Made by a program: the position numbers and the translations under genes
The notes under the pieces: model-generated
What the model was told of the DNA's origin: nothing
What the model saw: the letters and a program-made list of their open reading frames with translations, nothing else
Database searches by the model: none
Part shown: in pieces, positions 46,895-56,317 of the stretch
How the letters are laid out: every line of letters begins with the position of its first letter
How positions within the stretch are numbered: position 1 is the stretch's first letter
Assembly: GCF_900452515.1 (NCBI RefSeq)
Contig: NZ_UGNW01000002.1
Coordinates: 140,137-204,136 of the forward strand
Reading direction: 5' to 3'
From: Legionella birminghamensis
GTDB lineage: Bacteria; Pseudomonadota; Gammaproteobacteria; Legionellales; Legionellaceae
DNA: 64,000 nt

Positions 46895-46943
46895 CTGATG
46901 CAGACTAAAGAGTTCGCTTTCGCGATCTTCTGTCTACACTTTA

Positions 46944-46971
46944 AGTATAGTAAAGCCATACGGGCTGTCAA
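46944..46971 (-). promoter_or_regulatory. Predicted sigma-70 promoter of ligD (copy B)
   Basis: Minus strand -35 TTGACA at 46971-46966 and -10 TATACT at 46949-46944, spacing 16, as in copy A. Confidence 0.75.
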
Positions 46972-47031
46972 ATTGTCGCAAAAAGGCAATAAGCCGACTT
47001 TAAAAACGAACACCCATCATCAATTAATGGT

Positions 47032-47733
47032 CTAAGAAGCCGCATCAATCCAGGGATTAGAATAACCTTCAATACCAGCCACTTGACTAGCCCACTCTTT
47101 TTCCCAAGCCGTTGGCGGAAACTGACGATGCCAGGCAAGAAATAATTGTTTTTGTGCGCCACTTAATGCAATGCCATAGCGGTCAGCCATAAAAAGGTTT
47201 GCACGGGCAACAAGGCCTTTCACCGCATCGGCAGGCTCAATCCGACGTGTAGCGCTATCCACGTAAAACTCACAGCCGTAGGTTTTGGATTTATTAGGGA
47301 GCTCGGCATAGCGATAATCAGAACGGAGCTGATTTAACAAACCAACTTCCGGCCATAAATTATAAAGCTCAGCTTCCGCTTGACGAAACCGCGGCTCTAT
47401 TTTTTCACAACAAGCCCGCCCTTTATAAGGTGTTCCGTTAGTACGTCGGCAAAGCGGCTCCCGCCAACAGGCGAATTGCCGGCCAAAATTTGCGGCGGGC
47501 ATCATATGTTCCCATTCCAGGCGCAGGGCGCGTTTTTTATCGGCGGCGGCATTCATCTGGCAGCTTGCCAAATCAATTTGCTTGTTTTGGTAATGGCACT
47601 GGCAATACAGGGTGATGGGATGTGACTCAAATACGGCCGTTGCTATTTTTTTAGCTTGCGCGAAATTAGTAGGCGGTACTGCATCACACACCTGGCTAAA
47701 TAAAAGAATAATTAAGAGCGATACGGTTTTCAT
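47032..47733 (-). CDS. Endonuclease I (EndA/Dns family), copy B (intact)
   Basis: 233 residues. Signal peptide about 1-19 (CDA), then the endonuclease I domain with the catalytic His in LEWEHMMPA and several Cys that probably form disulfides (CQCHY, CWREPLC, GRACCEK). It is a periplasmic or secreted non-specific nuclease of the beta-beta-alpha metal type. It lies upstream of ligD on the same strand, but the ligD promoter in between suggests separate control. Copy A is destroyed. Confidence 0.93.
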   Translation of the reverse strand: MKTVSLLIILLFSQVCDAVPPTNFAQAKKIATAVFESHPITLYCQCHYQNKQIDLASCQMNAAADKKRALRLEWEHMMPAANFGRQFACWREPLCRRTNGTPYKGRACCEKIEPRFRQAEAELYNLWPEVGLLNQLRSDYRYAELPNKSKTYGCEFYVDSATRRIEPADAVKGLVARANLFMADRYGIALSGAQKQLFLAWHRQFPPTAWEKEWASQVAGIEGYSNPWIDAAS

Positions 47734-47828
47734 GCGCGAAGCTTAACGATAATGCGCCGATTTTTCCAGTCTTGTCTTTTATTAAACACTCCCCTACCCT
47801 ACTGTGGTCTTTCTAAGGAGTGAATACC

Positions 47829-48131
47829 ATGTCTCTGCATCAAACCGATTGTCATTTGGATGGAAAACAAGTGACCGTTCATTTCCGCTATTACTGGCCA
47901 AAAGCATACGTCCTTTGGCAGCACAAACGATACGGGAGTATCGATATCATTGAGGTGATGGACTCTGATGAACGAATTGACGTTGAGTCCTTGCCGGTCG
48001 AATCGCAAATCGCCTGCCGCCATGCAGCCTGGGAGCATTTGCATGGCAATCAACTCCTCAAAGATGCCAACGTCTCCAGTATCTGGCAAGCAGACGAGCA
48101 TCATAGTGCTCTTCGCCTCAACACAGATTAA
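47829..48131 (+). CDS. Small conserved protein, copy B (intact)
   Basis: 100 residues from ATG 47829 with AAGGAG eight bases upstream. A compact, aromatic-rich protein (VHFRYYWPKAYVLWQHKRYG) with acidic middle and CRHAAWEHLHGN. No family recognised. It is divergent from endA; the copy A version is frameshifted. Confidence 0.7.
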   Translation: MSLHQTDCHLDGKQVTVHFRYYWPKAYVLWQHKRYGSIDIIEVMDSDERIDVESLPVESQIACRHAAWEHLHGNQLLKDANVSSIWQADEHHSALRLNTD

Positions 48132-48194
48132 AAAATGTCTGGGCAGTGGCTTTTTTCCTTTACTTATCAGCGCTCTAACATTCTATACACATCG

Positions 48195-48334
48195 TTATCC
48201 ACAGATTTTGTGGATAAGTGAAACCGTGATTTCTTGTCGTTAATACGCGATAAGCCTTTGTAATCAAGGGGCTTGAAGGAGGAAAGCAATAAAAGAGGGG
48301 TTTATAGAGCGATGTTCAAAAAAACTTATCCACA
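48195..48334. promoter_or_regulatory. Cluster of three perfect DnaA boxes (copy B)
   Basis: TTATCCACA at 48195-48203, inverse at 48209-48217 and TTATCCACA at 48326-48334, same order and near-identical spacing as copy A. The rest of the 48132-48587 intergenic holds no gene. Confidence 0.6.
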
Positions 48335-48587
48335 AAAGCCTGGCTTTGGATAAAGATTTGGGAGATGCATTGTATCTTCTTTTTTTAAGAAGAACCAGTC
48401 TTGACTTTTTCCGCTGTTTTCTTTAGAGACATTATTTTCTCTATCTCATTGATAATTAATCAAGTTTACCTTATTTCTTTCCGCAGGCAGTGCGACTCTA
48501 GAATTTATTTTAAAACAACCCGCTTTATTAATTGATCACATATTGCTTTTTATGATTATTTTTTGTACAATCATCGTCCATGTAATT

Positions 48588-49823
48588 ATGGATAATACAT
48601 TTATGACCCAAAATCTCTCGCACCTCTTTCCTCAAGACTTTCTTCATAAACTGATTAACTTTCCTAAAGAAACATTGAAAAACCTCTTCATGCTTTGCCA
48701 GGAAGCCGTTCACCTGTTCATAACCAACGAGCTGAATGCCCTAGACCCGCTGGTTTGTGAGAATGCTTGCCACATTAGAGCATTTGCTTTATGGCATATG
48801 ACTAATAAGTATCGCGATACGAGCGCTTTCTCTGTTTGGCATTCGGTGATGCAATCCTTCAATACAATCATTGAAAAAATAAGCGCATTACCGCCAATCA
48901 ATGAGCATACAAGACAAACCATTGAGAGCTATCTTCAGGAACATGGCCTCTATCTTGGGTTTGATAATGAATTGCTTTTCGATGTTAAATTTATCGTGTT
49001 GTCTTATTTGCTAACCCTGACTAAAAAACAACTGCCCTCTTCGTCGTTTATGCTCTATGAAAAAACCTGTTTGGAGGCATTAAATGGTCTTGGATTAGTG
49101 CACAATAAAATAAAGTCTTTCGTTTCCAGTGCGCAGAAAGAGTTGTCCTTTATGTCGTGCCAAATTATTCAGAGACATAGTCAGCTGTATGATAACCCAG
49201 CACTAATGGAATTGTTAGTCATTCGTTACGACGATCATAAACGCAGCTATCTTCCACAGTATCCAACAGCCAAAGTGATCCTTTTGAGCGCTTTGCAACA
49301 CAATATTCCACTCATCATTAAGGTTTCTCGTTTTGTAAAGCACCGCTATCATGATGAACTCTTGTTAGGGTTTACACCATCCCTCGACAAAAAAGAATTT
49401 TACTTAACACCCCGTTTCGATAATAAGTGTCAAGCGGCGATAATCTGTGAAGGAATTGTAAACTACCCAGACGGTGTTGAACGGCCCGAGACCTATGTTA
49501 ATCGTTTAAATCAACAGTCGCCTATACAAATCCTTTTGGCGAATTTTGCAGCGCATCCTCAATTTTCAGGCAATCTAAGAAACACGCCCTGTATTTACAA
49601 GGAAGCCTATGAAAATAACAGCGCATTCAAGGCCCCTATCGCACAGGAATGGGAGGCGTTTAATCAGCATGCTTATTTCGCAAAAAAAGAGGGATGCACT
49701 TTTGAAAACCCTAGTCTTTTGTTTTTAAACCATGTGTTTTGTGATTCAATTACTTATTATCCCCTGTATGACCCAACACCCCGTAAATATCAGGAACTAT
49801 TGTTCAATGAAACTGAACTATAA
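48588..49823 (+). CDS. Hypothetical protein, about 411 residues
   Basis: Not recognised. Mostly helical and soluble, with no signal peptide. Start uncertain: in-frame starts at 48543 (TTG), 48552, 48588 and 48603, none with a good ribosome site. Hallmarks such as LTKKQLPSSSFMLYEKTCLE and a Tyr/Pro-rich end (TYYPLYDPTPRKYQE) give no family. Located just outside duplication copy B and 41 bases before the sensor kinase. Possibly a Legionella-specific effector; low certainty. Confidence 0.55.
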   Translation: MDNTFMTQNLSHLFPQDFLHKLINFPKETLKNLFMLCQEAVHLFITNELNALDPLVCENACHIRAFALWHMTNKYRDTSAFSVWHSVMQSFNTIIEKISALPPINEHTRQTIESYLQEHGLYLGFDNELLFDVKFIVLSYLLTLTKKQLPSSSFMLYEKTCLEALNGLGLVHNKIKSFVSSAQKELSFMSCQIIQRHSQLYDNPALMELLVIRYDDHKRSYLPQYPTAKVILLSALQHNIPLIIKVSRFVKHRYHDELLLGFTPSLDKKEFYLTPRFDNKCQAAIICEGIVNYPDGVERPETYVNRLNQQSPIQILLANFAAHPQFSGNLRNTPCIYKEAYENNSAFKAPIAQEWEAFNQHAYFAKKEGCTFENPSLLFLNHVFCDSITYYPLYDPTPRKYQELLFNETEL

Positions 49824-49864
49824 TTAGCTAGAAAAATAAACTATGTCAGAATGGCTAAGACTAA

Positions 49865-51928
49865 ATGAGCGATAATCCTAACGGACTACTGCAGGATGAA
49901 TTACTAAAACGTCTTCGGGAGCTTGAAGAGGAATTATCCTTTTATCATCACATGATGAATTATATTCCTGGGCATATTTATTGGTTAGATCAAAACAATC
50001 GCTATCTGGGCTGCAATCAGGAGCATGCCAACAATATTGGTCTTAGTAACCGATTGGATATTGTTGGAAAAACGAACGACGATATGCCCTGGAAAGAAAT
50101 TGCCGAAACAGTGAATCAAACCAATAGGGAAGTGATGCGCACCGGAGAGCCCGTTACCATCAAAGAAACCGGGTTAATCAACGGCGTTCAATCCACTTTT
50201 CTATCTCAAAAAGTGCCTTTAAAAAATAAAAATAATGAAACGGTAGGAATAATGGGGATATCCATTAACATTACCGAAATAGAACAACTGCAAAAATCAC
50301 TCATTGAAGCTAAAAAAGGCGCTGAAGCAGCCAGCCAGGCGAAAACAGAATTTCTGGAGAACATGCGCCACGATATCCGTACCCCATTAACCGGTATTGT
50401 AGGGTTTGCCGATTTACTTAAAATGGAATCGGATAACCCCCACATCAAAGAATACTCTGAGAACTTGGTAGCCTCCAGCCATGCCCTATTGGATTTATTG
50501 GATGAAGTGCTTGAAGCCATTCGTGTCAGTTCAGGAGAAATCCCCAGGCTTAAAAAGAAGTTTGATTTAAAAGCAGCATTAGAGCATGTCATTAAATTGA
50601 ACATGGCGAGAGCCGCCCAGAAACGATTATCGCTGTCTTTACAATTTGATGAAGCTATCCCCCGTTATGTCATAGGGGATAAGGTGCGTATTCATCGCAT
50701 TATCCTTGAATTAGTGGCCAATGCCTTAAATTTCACGGATACTGGATTTGTGAAATTATCCGCGCATCTTGCTAAACAGGAAGGGAAGCAATTGGTGTTA
50801 ATGCTGGTTGTTGAAGATTCAGGCATGGGCATTCCCAAAGACAAACAGCAGGAAATCTATGTTCAATTTAAGCGCTTAACCCCTTCCTACCAGGGCATTT
50901 ATAAAGGGGCTGGCTTGGGTTTATCGGTAGTGAAGCAATTTGTGGATGAATTAAACGGTGAAATTTATGTTAAAAGTGAGCCTCGCAAGGGCTCATCCTT
51001 CACCTGCGTCATCCCTCTCCAGGAGCCGCTTCTCGATAATGATTTAGGCATGGAAGAACAGGATTCGCTGGTCGATCAACTGTACGAAACGACGTATGCA
51101 CAGCAAATTAAACCACCACCCTGCCCCTCCGTAGAATCCGCTGAGCACCGAGTACTCGTGGTTGAAGATAACATCATTGCACAGCATGCCGCCCGATCAT
51201 TATTATCCAAACTTCAATGTGCCGTTGATATCGCAGAAGACGGCAAGACCGCGCTCGATTTATGGAAAACGCAACACTATGATTTGATCCTGATGGACAT
51301 CGGCTTGCCTGATGTAGACGGTTACGAGGTGACGCATGCGATTCGCGTGCAGGAATTAACCAAAAAAACGCATACGCCTATTATTGCTTTAACGGCACAT
51401 GCCGGCGACGAAAATAAAAAACGCTGTATCGATGCCGGAATGAATGCCGTACTGACCAAACCACTCACGGCTAAAAACTGTGCGGATATGATCAATGCCT
51501 TTATTCCCGGACGCCAAAAAGAATTAACGCCCTCTCAACTGGCAAGTTCAACAGAGCGGCCGCCCCTATCCTTGGCTGAGTTCCCCTTACTTGATATTGC
51601 AGAAGGAATAAAAACACTGGGAGCCGAGACCAATGTAGCCGATATGCTTCGCTTTATGATTACAGAATCACTGCCTGAAGACATGCAAAAATTAAAGCTG
51701 GCACACCAAGCCAGTGATTGGGAAAAAACCCAGCAACTCATTCACAAAATCAAAGGCGGCGCGGTGTATGTGGGCACCACTCAGTTAAAGATGGCTTGCC
51801 AGTACTTTGATCAATACTGGAAATCAGGCCAAACCGAGCAATTAGAGCCACTATATCAACAAACAGTGCATGCGGTTCTTGCAACTACCCAAGCCATTGA
51901 GGATTGGCTCAATGAGAAAAAAGATTAG
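49865..51928 (+). CDS. Hybrid histidine kinase (PAS-HisKA-HATPase-REC-HPt)
   Basis: 687 residues, no membrane helices. A coiled-coil start, PAS sensor about 25-140, HisKA with H169 (NMRHDIRTPLTG), an ATPase domain with N-box ELVANALNF and G-boxes (EDSGMGI, GAGLGLS), a receiver domain with D478 (LILMDIGLPD) and an HPt with H627 (LIHKIKGGAVYVG). The full phosphorelay except the final regulator is in one chain, as in ArcB. The partner regulator is not in the window. A cytoplasmic signal is expected. Confidence 0.93.
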   Translation: MSDNPNGLLQDELLKRLRELEEELSFYHHMMNYIPGHIYWLDQNNRYLGCNQEHANNIGLSNRLDIVGKTNDDMPWKEIAETVNQTNREVMRTGEPVTIKETGLINGVQSTFLSQKVPLKNKNNETVGIMGISINITEIEQLQKSLIEAKKGAEAASQAKTEFLENMRHDIRTPLTGIVGFADLLKMESDNPHIKEYSENLVASSHALLDLLDEVLEAIRVSSGEIPRLKKKFDLKAALEHVIKLNMARAAQKRLSLSLQFDEAIPRYVIGDKVRIHRIILELVANALNFTDTGFVKLSAHLAKQEGKQLVLMLVVEDSGMGIPKDKQQEIYVQFKRLTPSYQGIYKGAGLGLSVVKQFVDELNGEIYVKSEPRKGSSFTCVIPLQEPLLDNDLGMEEQDSLVDQLYETTYAQQIKPPPCPSVESAEHRVLVVEDNIIAQHAARSLLSKLQCAVDIAEDGKTALDLWKTQHYDLILMDIGLPDVDGYEVTHAIRVQELTKKTHTPIIALTAHAGDENKKRCIDAGMNAVLTKPLTAKNCADMINAFIPGRQKELTPSQLASSTERPPLSLAEFPLLDIAEGIKTLGAETNVADMLRFMITESLPEDMQKLKLAHQASDWEKTQQLIHKIKGGAVYVGTTQLKMACQYFDQYWKSGQTEQLEPLYQQTVHAVLATTQAIEDWLNEKKD

Positions 51929-51970
51929 AGTACCTCTTCCCTATTCTTTTATTCTCATGCCAAGCAACAC

Positions 51971-53191
51971 TTAGGCACAAAGCAATGAATGATTCTCAAT
52001 CGTTTGTTGTTCCAATTCTAATTCAAAGATTCTTTGCTGCTCCCATAATGCTTCCAGTTCTTGACGAGCCTCTTGTATTTTCTTTCGCATGAGTAAAATA
52101 CTTTCTTCATCGGATTGCTGGATAATCGCCTGCTTCAACGTCTCTAACAAGGCGGCCTTTGCGTAAATGGCTGCCTCAATTGCCGCCAAACGAGGCTCTT
52201 GATTGTCCTCCTTGCATAGATTAGTGCGGGGATTAATCTCTGCGTCTTTATCTTCTTGCCAACGGGTTTCACGAAGCACTTGCTTATCTTTAAACTGGCC
52301 CCCCAGATAAAAATGGTTATAAAACCCCTTGGGGGTTTGCCATTGATTCGCCCGTAAGAGCTTGGAAAGGATATTATTTCTGTGTTTGAAACAAGTGACT
52401 TTAGGCAGATAGTACTGCGTGTTTAACAAGGCAAATAAGTACTCTGCTGCCAGCTGTTTCGGTGCGGATATCTGAACCTTGTTTTTAACCAGTAAATTGA
52501 AAAATGTACCGGAGATCAATTCTTTTATGGGCTCCGGTATTTCTTCTTTAACGTCAGAAAATAAAAACTGCTGTACTGCTTCAAATTGTTTAACGGTTCG
52601 CTGATTCTTGTCTTTATCCACAGATGGGAATAAATTTCTACTAATAACATTAGTTTTAAGAGAAGTGTTATAAAGATCACTTATATATAGACTGCGCAAA
52701 TTGAGAGGTTCGATCATATCAAAAGTGCTTTTATTTGAACAAGTTGGCTTCATGTTGTTTGAAGTAATGTCGGTGTTTGATTTACCCCTTTTGCTGTGAA
52801 TTGAATTACTTTCATCCGACACGTTTTTCGATTCGCTTCCAGGTTGTTTGAGAATAGAGAGAAATTTCTCCGTAATATTGATATACGCACCCTTCTTAAC
52901 TTGAAACTCACCATTTGCCGTTCGTGTAAATAAAGCCTGACGACGTTCAATAAAGCCCTTATCAGAAAACTCTTTTAAATAACGCTGAAAAGTTCCCTTG
53001 GGAATGCCTGTATCAGTAGCGATTTCTTCATATGGTTTCATGAACCATTTATTACTGGATCCTTTTAATTGATAGGTGCTTTTTTCCCATCCTAACAGAA
53101 GGTAATCCATAAAATGTGCTTTTGTTACTGAGGGTATAACCGCGACTAGATGTTTAAATCTCGCGTGAAAAATAGAACAAAAGTTCCCCAT
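51971..53191 (-). CDS. Probable plasmid replication-initiation protein
   Basis: 406 residues. The N-terminal region reads as a winged helix (YEEIATDTGIPKGTFQRYLK, EFSDKGFIERR), the middle is poorly conserved and the C-terminus is a long coiled coil (AALLETLKQAIIQQ, EARQELEALWEQQRIFELEL). Divergent from parA-parB with 460 non-coding bases between, the usual place for an origin. No standard Rep family is recognised with confidence, so the role rests mainly on context. Confidence 0.5.
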   Translation of the reverse strand: MGNFCSIFHARFKHLVAVIPSVTKAHFMDYLLLGWEKSTYQLKGSSNKWFMKPYEEIATDTGIPKGTFQRYLKEFSDKGFIERRQALFTRTANGEFQVKKGAYINITEKFLSILKQPGSESKNVSDESNSIHSKRGKSNTDITSNNMKPTCSNKSTFDMIEPLNLRSLYISDLYNTSLKTNVISRNLFPSVDKDKNQRTVKQFEAVQQFLFSDVKEEIPEPIKELISGTFFNLLVKNKVQISAPKQLAAEYLFALLNTQYYLPKVTCFKHRNNILSKLLRANQWQTPKGFYNHFYLGGQFKDKQVLRETRWQEDKDAEINPRTNLCKEDNQEPRLAAIEAAIYAKAALLETLKQAIIQQSDEESILLMRKKIQEARQELEALWEQQRIFELELEQQTIENHSLLCA

Positions 53192-53655
53192 AGATAATTC
53201 CTTATCTTATTGTTTTTTTTAGGGAACGAAGCTAATATATGGGTGTGTTTATAAACAAGCAACATATCTCGATCAAATTCATTCGAGAATGTATTTAGCT
53301 TCATTCTTGGCTTGTTTTCACAGTTGTGAGGAGTTGCCGCTCTTCACAACTGTCGTCTTCTTTTATCTTCTACATTTTTTTCCCTTAGCTTATCTGAAAT
53401 GTTTTTCTGTTCGACTATAAGAGTCTATGAATTTATCACTATCTGGATTTATACGTGATCTGAAGTCTTCGTGTCAATACTCAACACGGCAAATTCAATT
53501 GGAATTTGTTACTACTATAACTTACTGATTTTACTTCGATTAGACACATAAGTGAGGCTAATTAATTATTCTATATAAAATACTCAATACAGTATTGAGT
53601 ATTGGTGAGTAATTATGTATTGTTAACTTCGAGAAATTACAAATTGGAGTGATAA
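53192..53655. promoter_or_regulatory. Rep-parA intergenic region, candidate origin/partition control
   Basis: 464 AT-rich bases between divergent rep and parA. It contains a perfect 23-base palindrome ATACTCAATAC-A-GTATTGAGTAT (53580-53602) just before parA, and a related half site CAATACTCAACAC at 53475-53487. The palindrome is a likely operator for ParA/ParB or the centromere. No iteron array was recognised. Confidence 0.55.
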
Positions 53656-54603
53656 ATGAAATCTAAAACCCCGCGTGTTTTGGTTGTAGCCAACAATAAA
53701 GGAGGAGTAGGTAAGAGCCTAATAAGCCAGTTGATCTCGACATATATCGCTTTTAAAAAAAATAAAAAAGTTCTGGTTCTTGATTTTGATCCACAAGGAA
53801 ATATGTCATATAGGTTTTTGCGAGATACTCGTATTAGGGAAATGTCTAACTATAAACCCCCATTGCATCCTGATTATGATCCTAATAGCAAAGATGACGA
53901 GGGATGGGATGGGCGATCCTCTGCACTAGATATGTGGACAGGAAATCCAGTAGTTCCTTACCCTACTGATCTCGAAAATTTAGATATCTTACCTAGTAAT
54001 GCAAGCCTAATTAAGGATATCGAATCATTTGAATATAGCGAAACCTTAGAAAGTATAGTTCAAAGAGCGTACGATTTCTTTGCAATGGATGATTTTATTG
54101 AATGTGGTTATGATTTGGTAATAATTGACACTCCACCAGCAAAAGGCCCTTTGACCCAAAGCGCTATCCGTGCTGCTACGCATGTTCTCATTCCAATAGA
54201 ACTAAGTAATAAATCTTTGCAAGGGTTAGCAGGAATGGTTGATTTAGTAAATCGACAAAATATACATAGACCAGCAAACGCTCAAGCTAAAATTATTGGA
54301 CTGCTAAAAAATAAAGTGGATTACAATAAACGGACTCCGCAGAATCGTATTGTCGAAACCATAAAATCAAATGAAATGCTCTGTAAATTACTTTTAGATA
54401 ATGTTGAGATACATGATTCCCCTAGAGCCGTTGATATTGATGAAGATCAAGCTCCCATAACTGCTCCCTACACTGAGTTAAAAGAAAATGATAGGTTCGC
54501 CATAGAAGCAATTGAGCTCGGTGAGTTTGTGTATCAAAAAGTATTAAATGATAAGGATAAGAGAAATGAAAAAGAAAATCATTGCAACCTCGCTCAAGCT
54601 TAA
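53656..54603 (+). CDS. parA: ParA-type partition ATPase
   Basis: 315 residues. The deviant Walker A KGGVGKS (near residues 16-22) is followed by Walker A' DFDPQGN and the Walker B-like VIIDTPPAKG. No long N-terminal DNA-binding domain is present, so this is the smaller (Ib-like) or MinD-related type with an insertion after residue 60. It moves plasmid copies to daughter cells together with ParB. The end overlaps parB by 38 bases. Confidence 0.93.
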   Translation: MKSKTPRVLVVANNKGGVGKSLISQLISTYIAFKKNKKVLVLDFDPQGNMSYRFLRDTRIREMSNYKPPLHPDYDPNSKDDEGWDGRSSALDMWTGNPVVPYPTDLENLDILPSNASLIKDIESFEYSETLESIVQRAYDFFAMDDFIECGYDLVIIDTPPAKGPLTQSAIRAATHVLIPIELSNKSLQGLAGMVDLVNRQNIHRPANAQAKIIGLLKNKVDYNKRTPQNRIVETIKSNEMLCKLLLDNVEIHDSPRAVDIDEDQAPITAPYTELKENDRFAIEAIELGEFVYQKVLNDKDKRNEKENHCNLAQA

Positions 54604-55660
54604 AAATAGTAAGCCAGATACGGTTATGCGTGCAGGTATAACTGCTAATACAAAATATACAAGAGGCAAACAATTAGTGGAGCATGATCCATTACTCTTA
54701 ATACCAGATCCTTATAATCCTAGGCCAGGAGATAAAATCGATGATGCATGGATTAGGCACAATCTTAAAATAGATACAAAAGAAAGCCTTTGTCGATTAG
54801 ACCCAACAACAGGAGAGTATATAATTCCAAGCTTTTCTGAAGTTTGTACTTTAGATAATGATGAGTTAGAAGATAGTTATAACTTTCTAAGAGATCTTGC
54901 CTATTCAATAAGAAATGATGGTTTGATAGAGCCAATTGAAATTTTTTTGGCTGATAAAGAAAATGATCCAGATTATTTCCTTAATTCCGAGAAGCAATAC
55001 GGGTATGTCATCTTAGAAGGGCATCAAAGGAGGTTAGCCGCAATTATGGCTGGTGTTCCTAATGTAACTTGTATAGAAATTACTGATGAAAGCTTGCTTG
55101 CTAAACTCAAAGTAAAACACAGGAAATTAAGAAGACAACTTTCTGAAAATAACTTAAGGAAAGGCCTAACAGTTGCTCAAAATTTTTTGATAGTTCAAAA
55201 TCTATTATTAGATGATGAAACTATTAGTTTATCCAATAAAGAGTTGTCTTCAATAATAGGTTTAAATGAAGCAATAGCTAGTGCATTGAAAATTATTTGT
55301 CTTAAGCCAGAGAAGTTTCCTCCCATTTTTTTTTCCAAACTGAATGCCAATCAATTATCTTTTAAAACGATACGTATGCTTGTTCCAAAAACATACGCAG
55401 AAATTGAAAATATTTTGAACGGTGGTGAACCTGTTAAGTCTAAGCCGGAACATAAACCTCAGCCCAGAGGTCGTCAGGGAGGAGCTAAAAAGAAATATGC
55501 AACATTTAAAGTTAGTGATGAAAGAGAAACATCAGTTCTTTATAAAGTTCTTCTTTCGAGATTTCCTGAGATTGACGACGTGAACAAGGAAATTACATTC
55601 AAAAGCTTAGAAGACCTACTATATAAAGTGAAAGAATTAGCCATTAACGAAAAATTATGA
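54566..55660 (+). CDS. parB: ParB-type centromere-binding protein
   Basis: About 364 residues from ATG 54566 (AGGA eight bases upstream). The ParB N-terminal domain has LIEPIEIFL and the CTP-binding-type box EGHQRRLAAIMAGV, followed by a helix-turn-helix region (TISLSNKELSSIIGLNEAI) and a basic linker (KPEHKPQPRGRQGGAKKK) before the dimer domain. It shares an operon with parA. parS was not identified; the palindromes at 53580-53602 and 55649-55678 are candidates. Confidence 0.9.
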   Translation: MKKKIIATSLKLKNSKPDTVMRAGITANTKYTRGKQLVEHDPLLLIPDPYNPRPGDKIDDAWIRHNLKIDTKESLCRLDPTTGEYIIPSFSEVCTLDNDELEDSYNFLRDLAYSIRNDGLIEPIEIFLADKENDPDYFLNSEKQYGYVILEGHQRRLAAIMAGVPNVTCIEITDESLLAKLKVKHRKLRRQLSENNLRKGLTVAQNFLIVQNLLLDDETISLSNKELSSIIGLNEAIASALKIICLKPEKFPPIFFSKLNANQLSFKTIRMLVPKTYAEIENILNGGEPVKSKPEHKPQPRGRQGGAKKKYATFKVSDERETSVLYKVLLSRFPEIDDVNKEITFKSLEDLLYKVKELAINEKL

Positions 55661-55678
55661 CCCGGGTCATAATTTTTC
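55649..55678. terminator. Perfect 30-base palindrome at the parB stop codon
   Basis: GAAAAATTATGACCC followed by its exact complement; the parB stop TGA lies inside. The flanking A and T runs would make it a bidirectional terminator, but the absence of an unpaired loop also fits a protein-binding site or a cruciform. Confidence 0.55.
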
Positions 55679-55742
55679 AACTTATTGAATTTTAAAGTAA
55701 TTTTGCTTATGTAGATTTTTTTGATTATGAATGGGAATGATT

Positions 55743-56213
55743 ATGACCGAGGGCTTTAAGAAGAAAAAAATGATTTTTCGATCACCACAAAAAAAAGAGA
55801 AATGGTTAGTGTGCGTGCGTTTTCCAACCGATATTAAGAAAAAACTAAAGATTCAGGCAGAAAGAGATTACCCAGGTCGGAGTAAGCAGTCTAGTTTAAT
55901 AGAGGATGCAGTGAATTACTATTTGTATACCATATCAAAAATAAATTGGGCGGATTATGAAAGAGATCCAGATTATATTGAACTGATTGATGACATTCAC
56001 GAAGGATTGAACCAATCACCATTAGAAGGGCCAACTCAAGTATTTTTCACTCAAGAAACTCAAGAAAAGATAATAGAGCTTGAAAAGAAAATAAAGCTTA
56101 CAAGACCTTTGATGAAGGACGTTAGGATCGGATTAATAAGAAAATCAGTGTCTATTAGACTTAGCTTGGGAGATAAAGCTTTTTTTGACAAAATTATGTC
56201 CGATAATGAATAA
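55743..56213 (+). CDS. Ribbon-helix-helix DNA-binding protein
   Basis: About 156 residues from ATG 55743 (GGGA six bases upstream; two earlier in-frame ATGs exist). A basic N-terminus leads into WLVCVRFPTDIKKKLKIQAE and SLIEDAVNYYL, a ribbon-helix-helix fold. The C-terminal half (LEKKIKLTRPLMKDVRIGL) may hold a second similar unit. As third gene after parAB it may be a plasmid copy-control or partition accessory factor; inferred. Confidence 0.6.
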   Translation: MTEGFKKKKMIFRSPQKKEKWLVCVRFPTDIKKKLKIQAERDYPGRSKQSSLIEDAVNYYLYTISKINWADYERDPDYIELIDDIHEGLNQSPLEGPTQVFFTQETQEKIIELEKKIKLTRPLMKDVRIGLIRKSVSIRLSLGDKAFFDKIMSDNE

Positions 56214-56245
56214 GTCCGCAGGTTTTAATCTCAAATTAAATTTCG

Positions 56246-56284
56246 CAGAGCCACTTCCTTCCTTAGTCGAAGGTAGTGGCTCTG
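56246..56284. terminator. Hairpin between convergent genes
   Basis: CAGAGCCACTTCCTT pairs with AAGGTAGTGGCTCTG (one mismatch) around a nine-base loop. It separates the partition operon from the convergent E1-rhodanese gene. The nearest T run is about ten bases beyond the stem, so strength is uncertain. Confidence 0.55.
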
Positions 56285-56317
56285 ATGAACCTCGTTTTTG
56301 AGACGCAGTTCACAAAT

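Larger units (their letters stand above)
36265..48433 (+). repeat. Copy B of the ~12 kb diverged direct duplication
   Basis: Partner of 1710-13940. This copy keeps the pilin2-umuD-umuC segment (about 39571-42840) and an uninterrupted endA. Lesions here are in the C-termini of the SRAP gene and small paralog 2, and in pilin2. Divergence from copy A is roughly even except for an almost identical tract within ligD (about 44477-46007). Confidence 0.93.

Noticed and set aside
46843..47013. N-terminal extension of copy B LigD
   Set aside because: It crosses a consensus promoter and intrinsic terminator conserved in copy A, where the frame is closed; the ATG at 46842 matches copy A.
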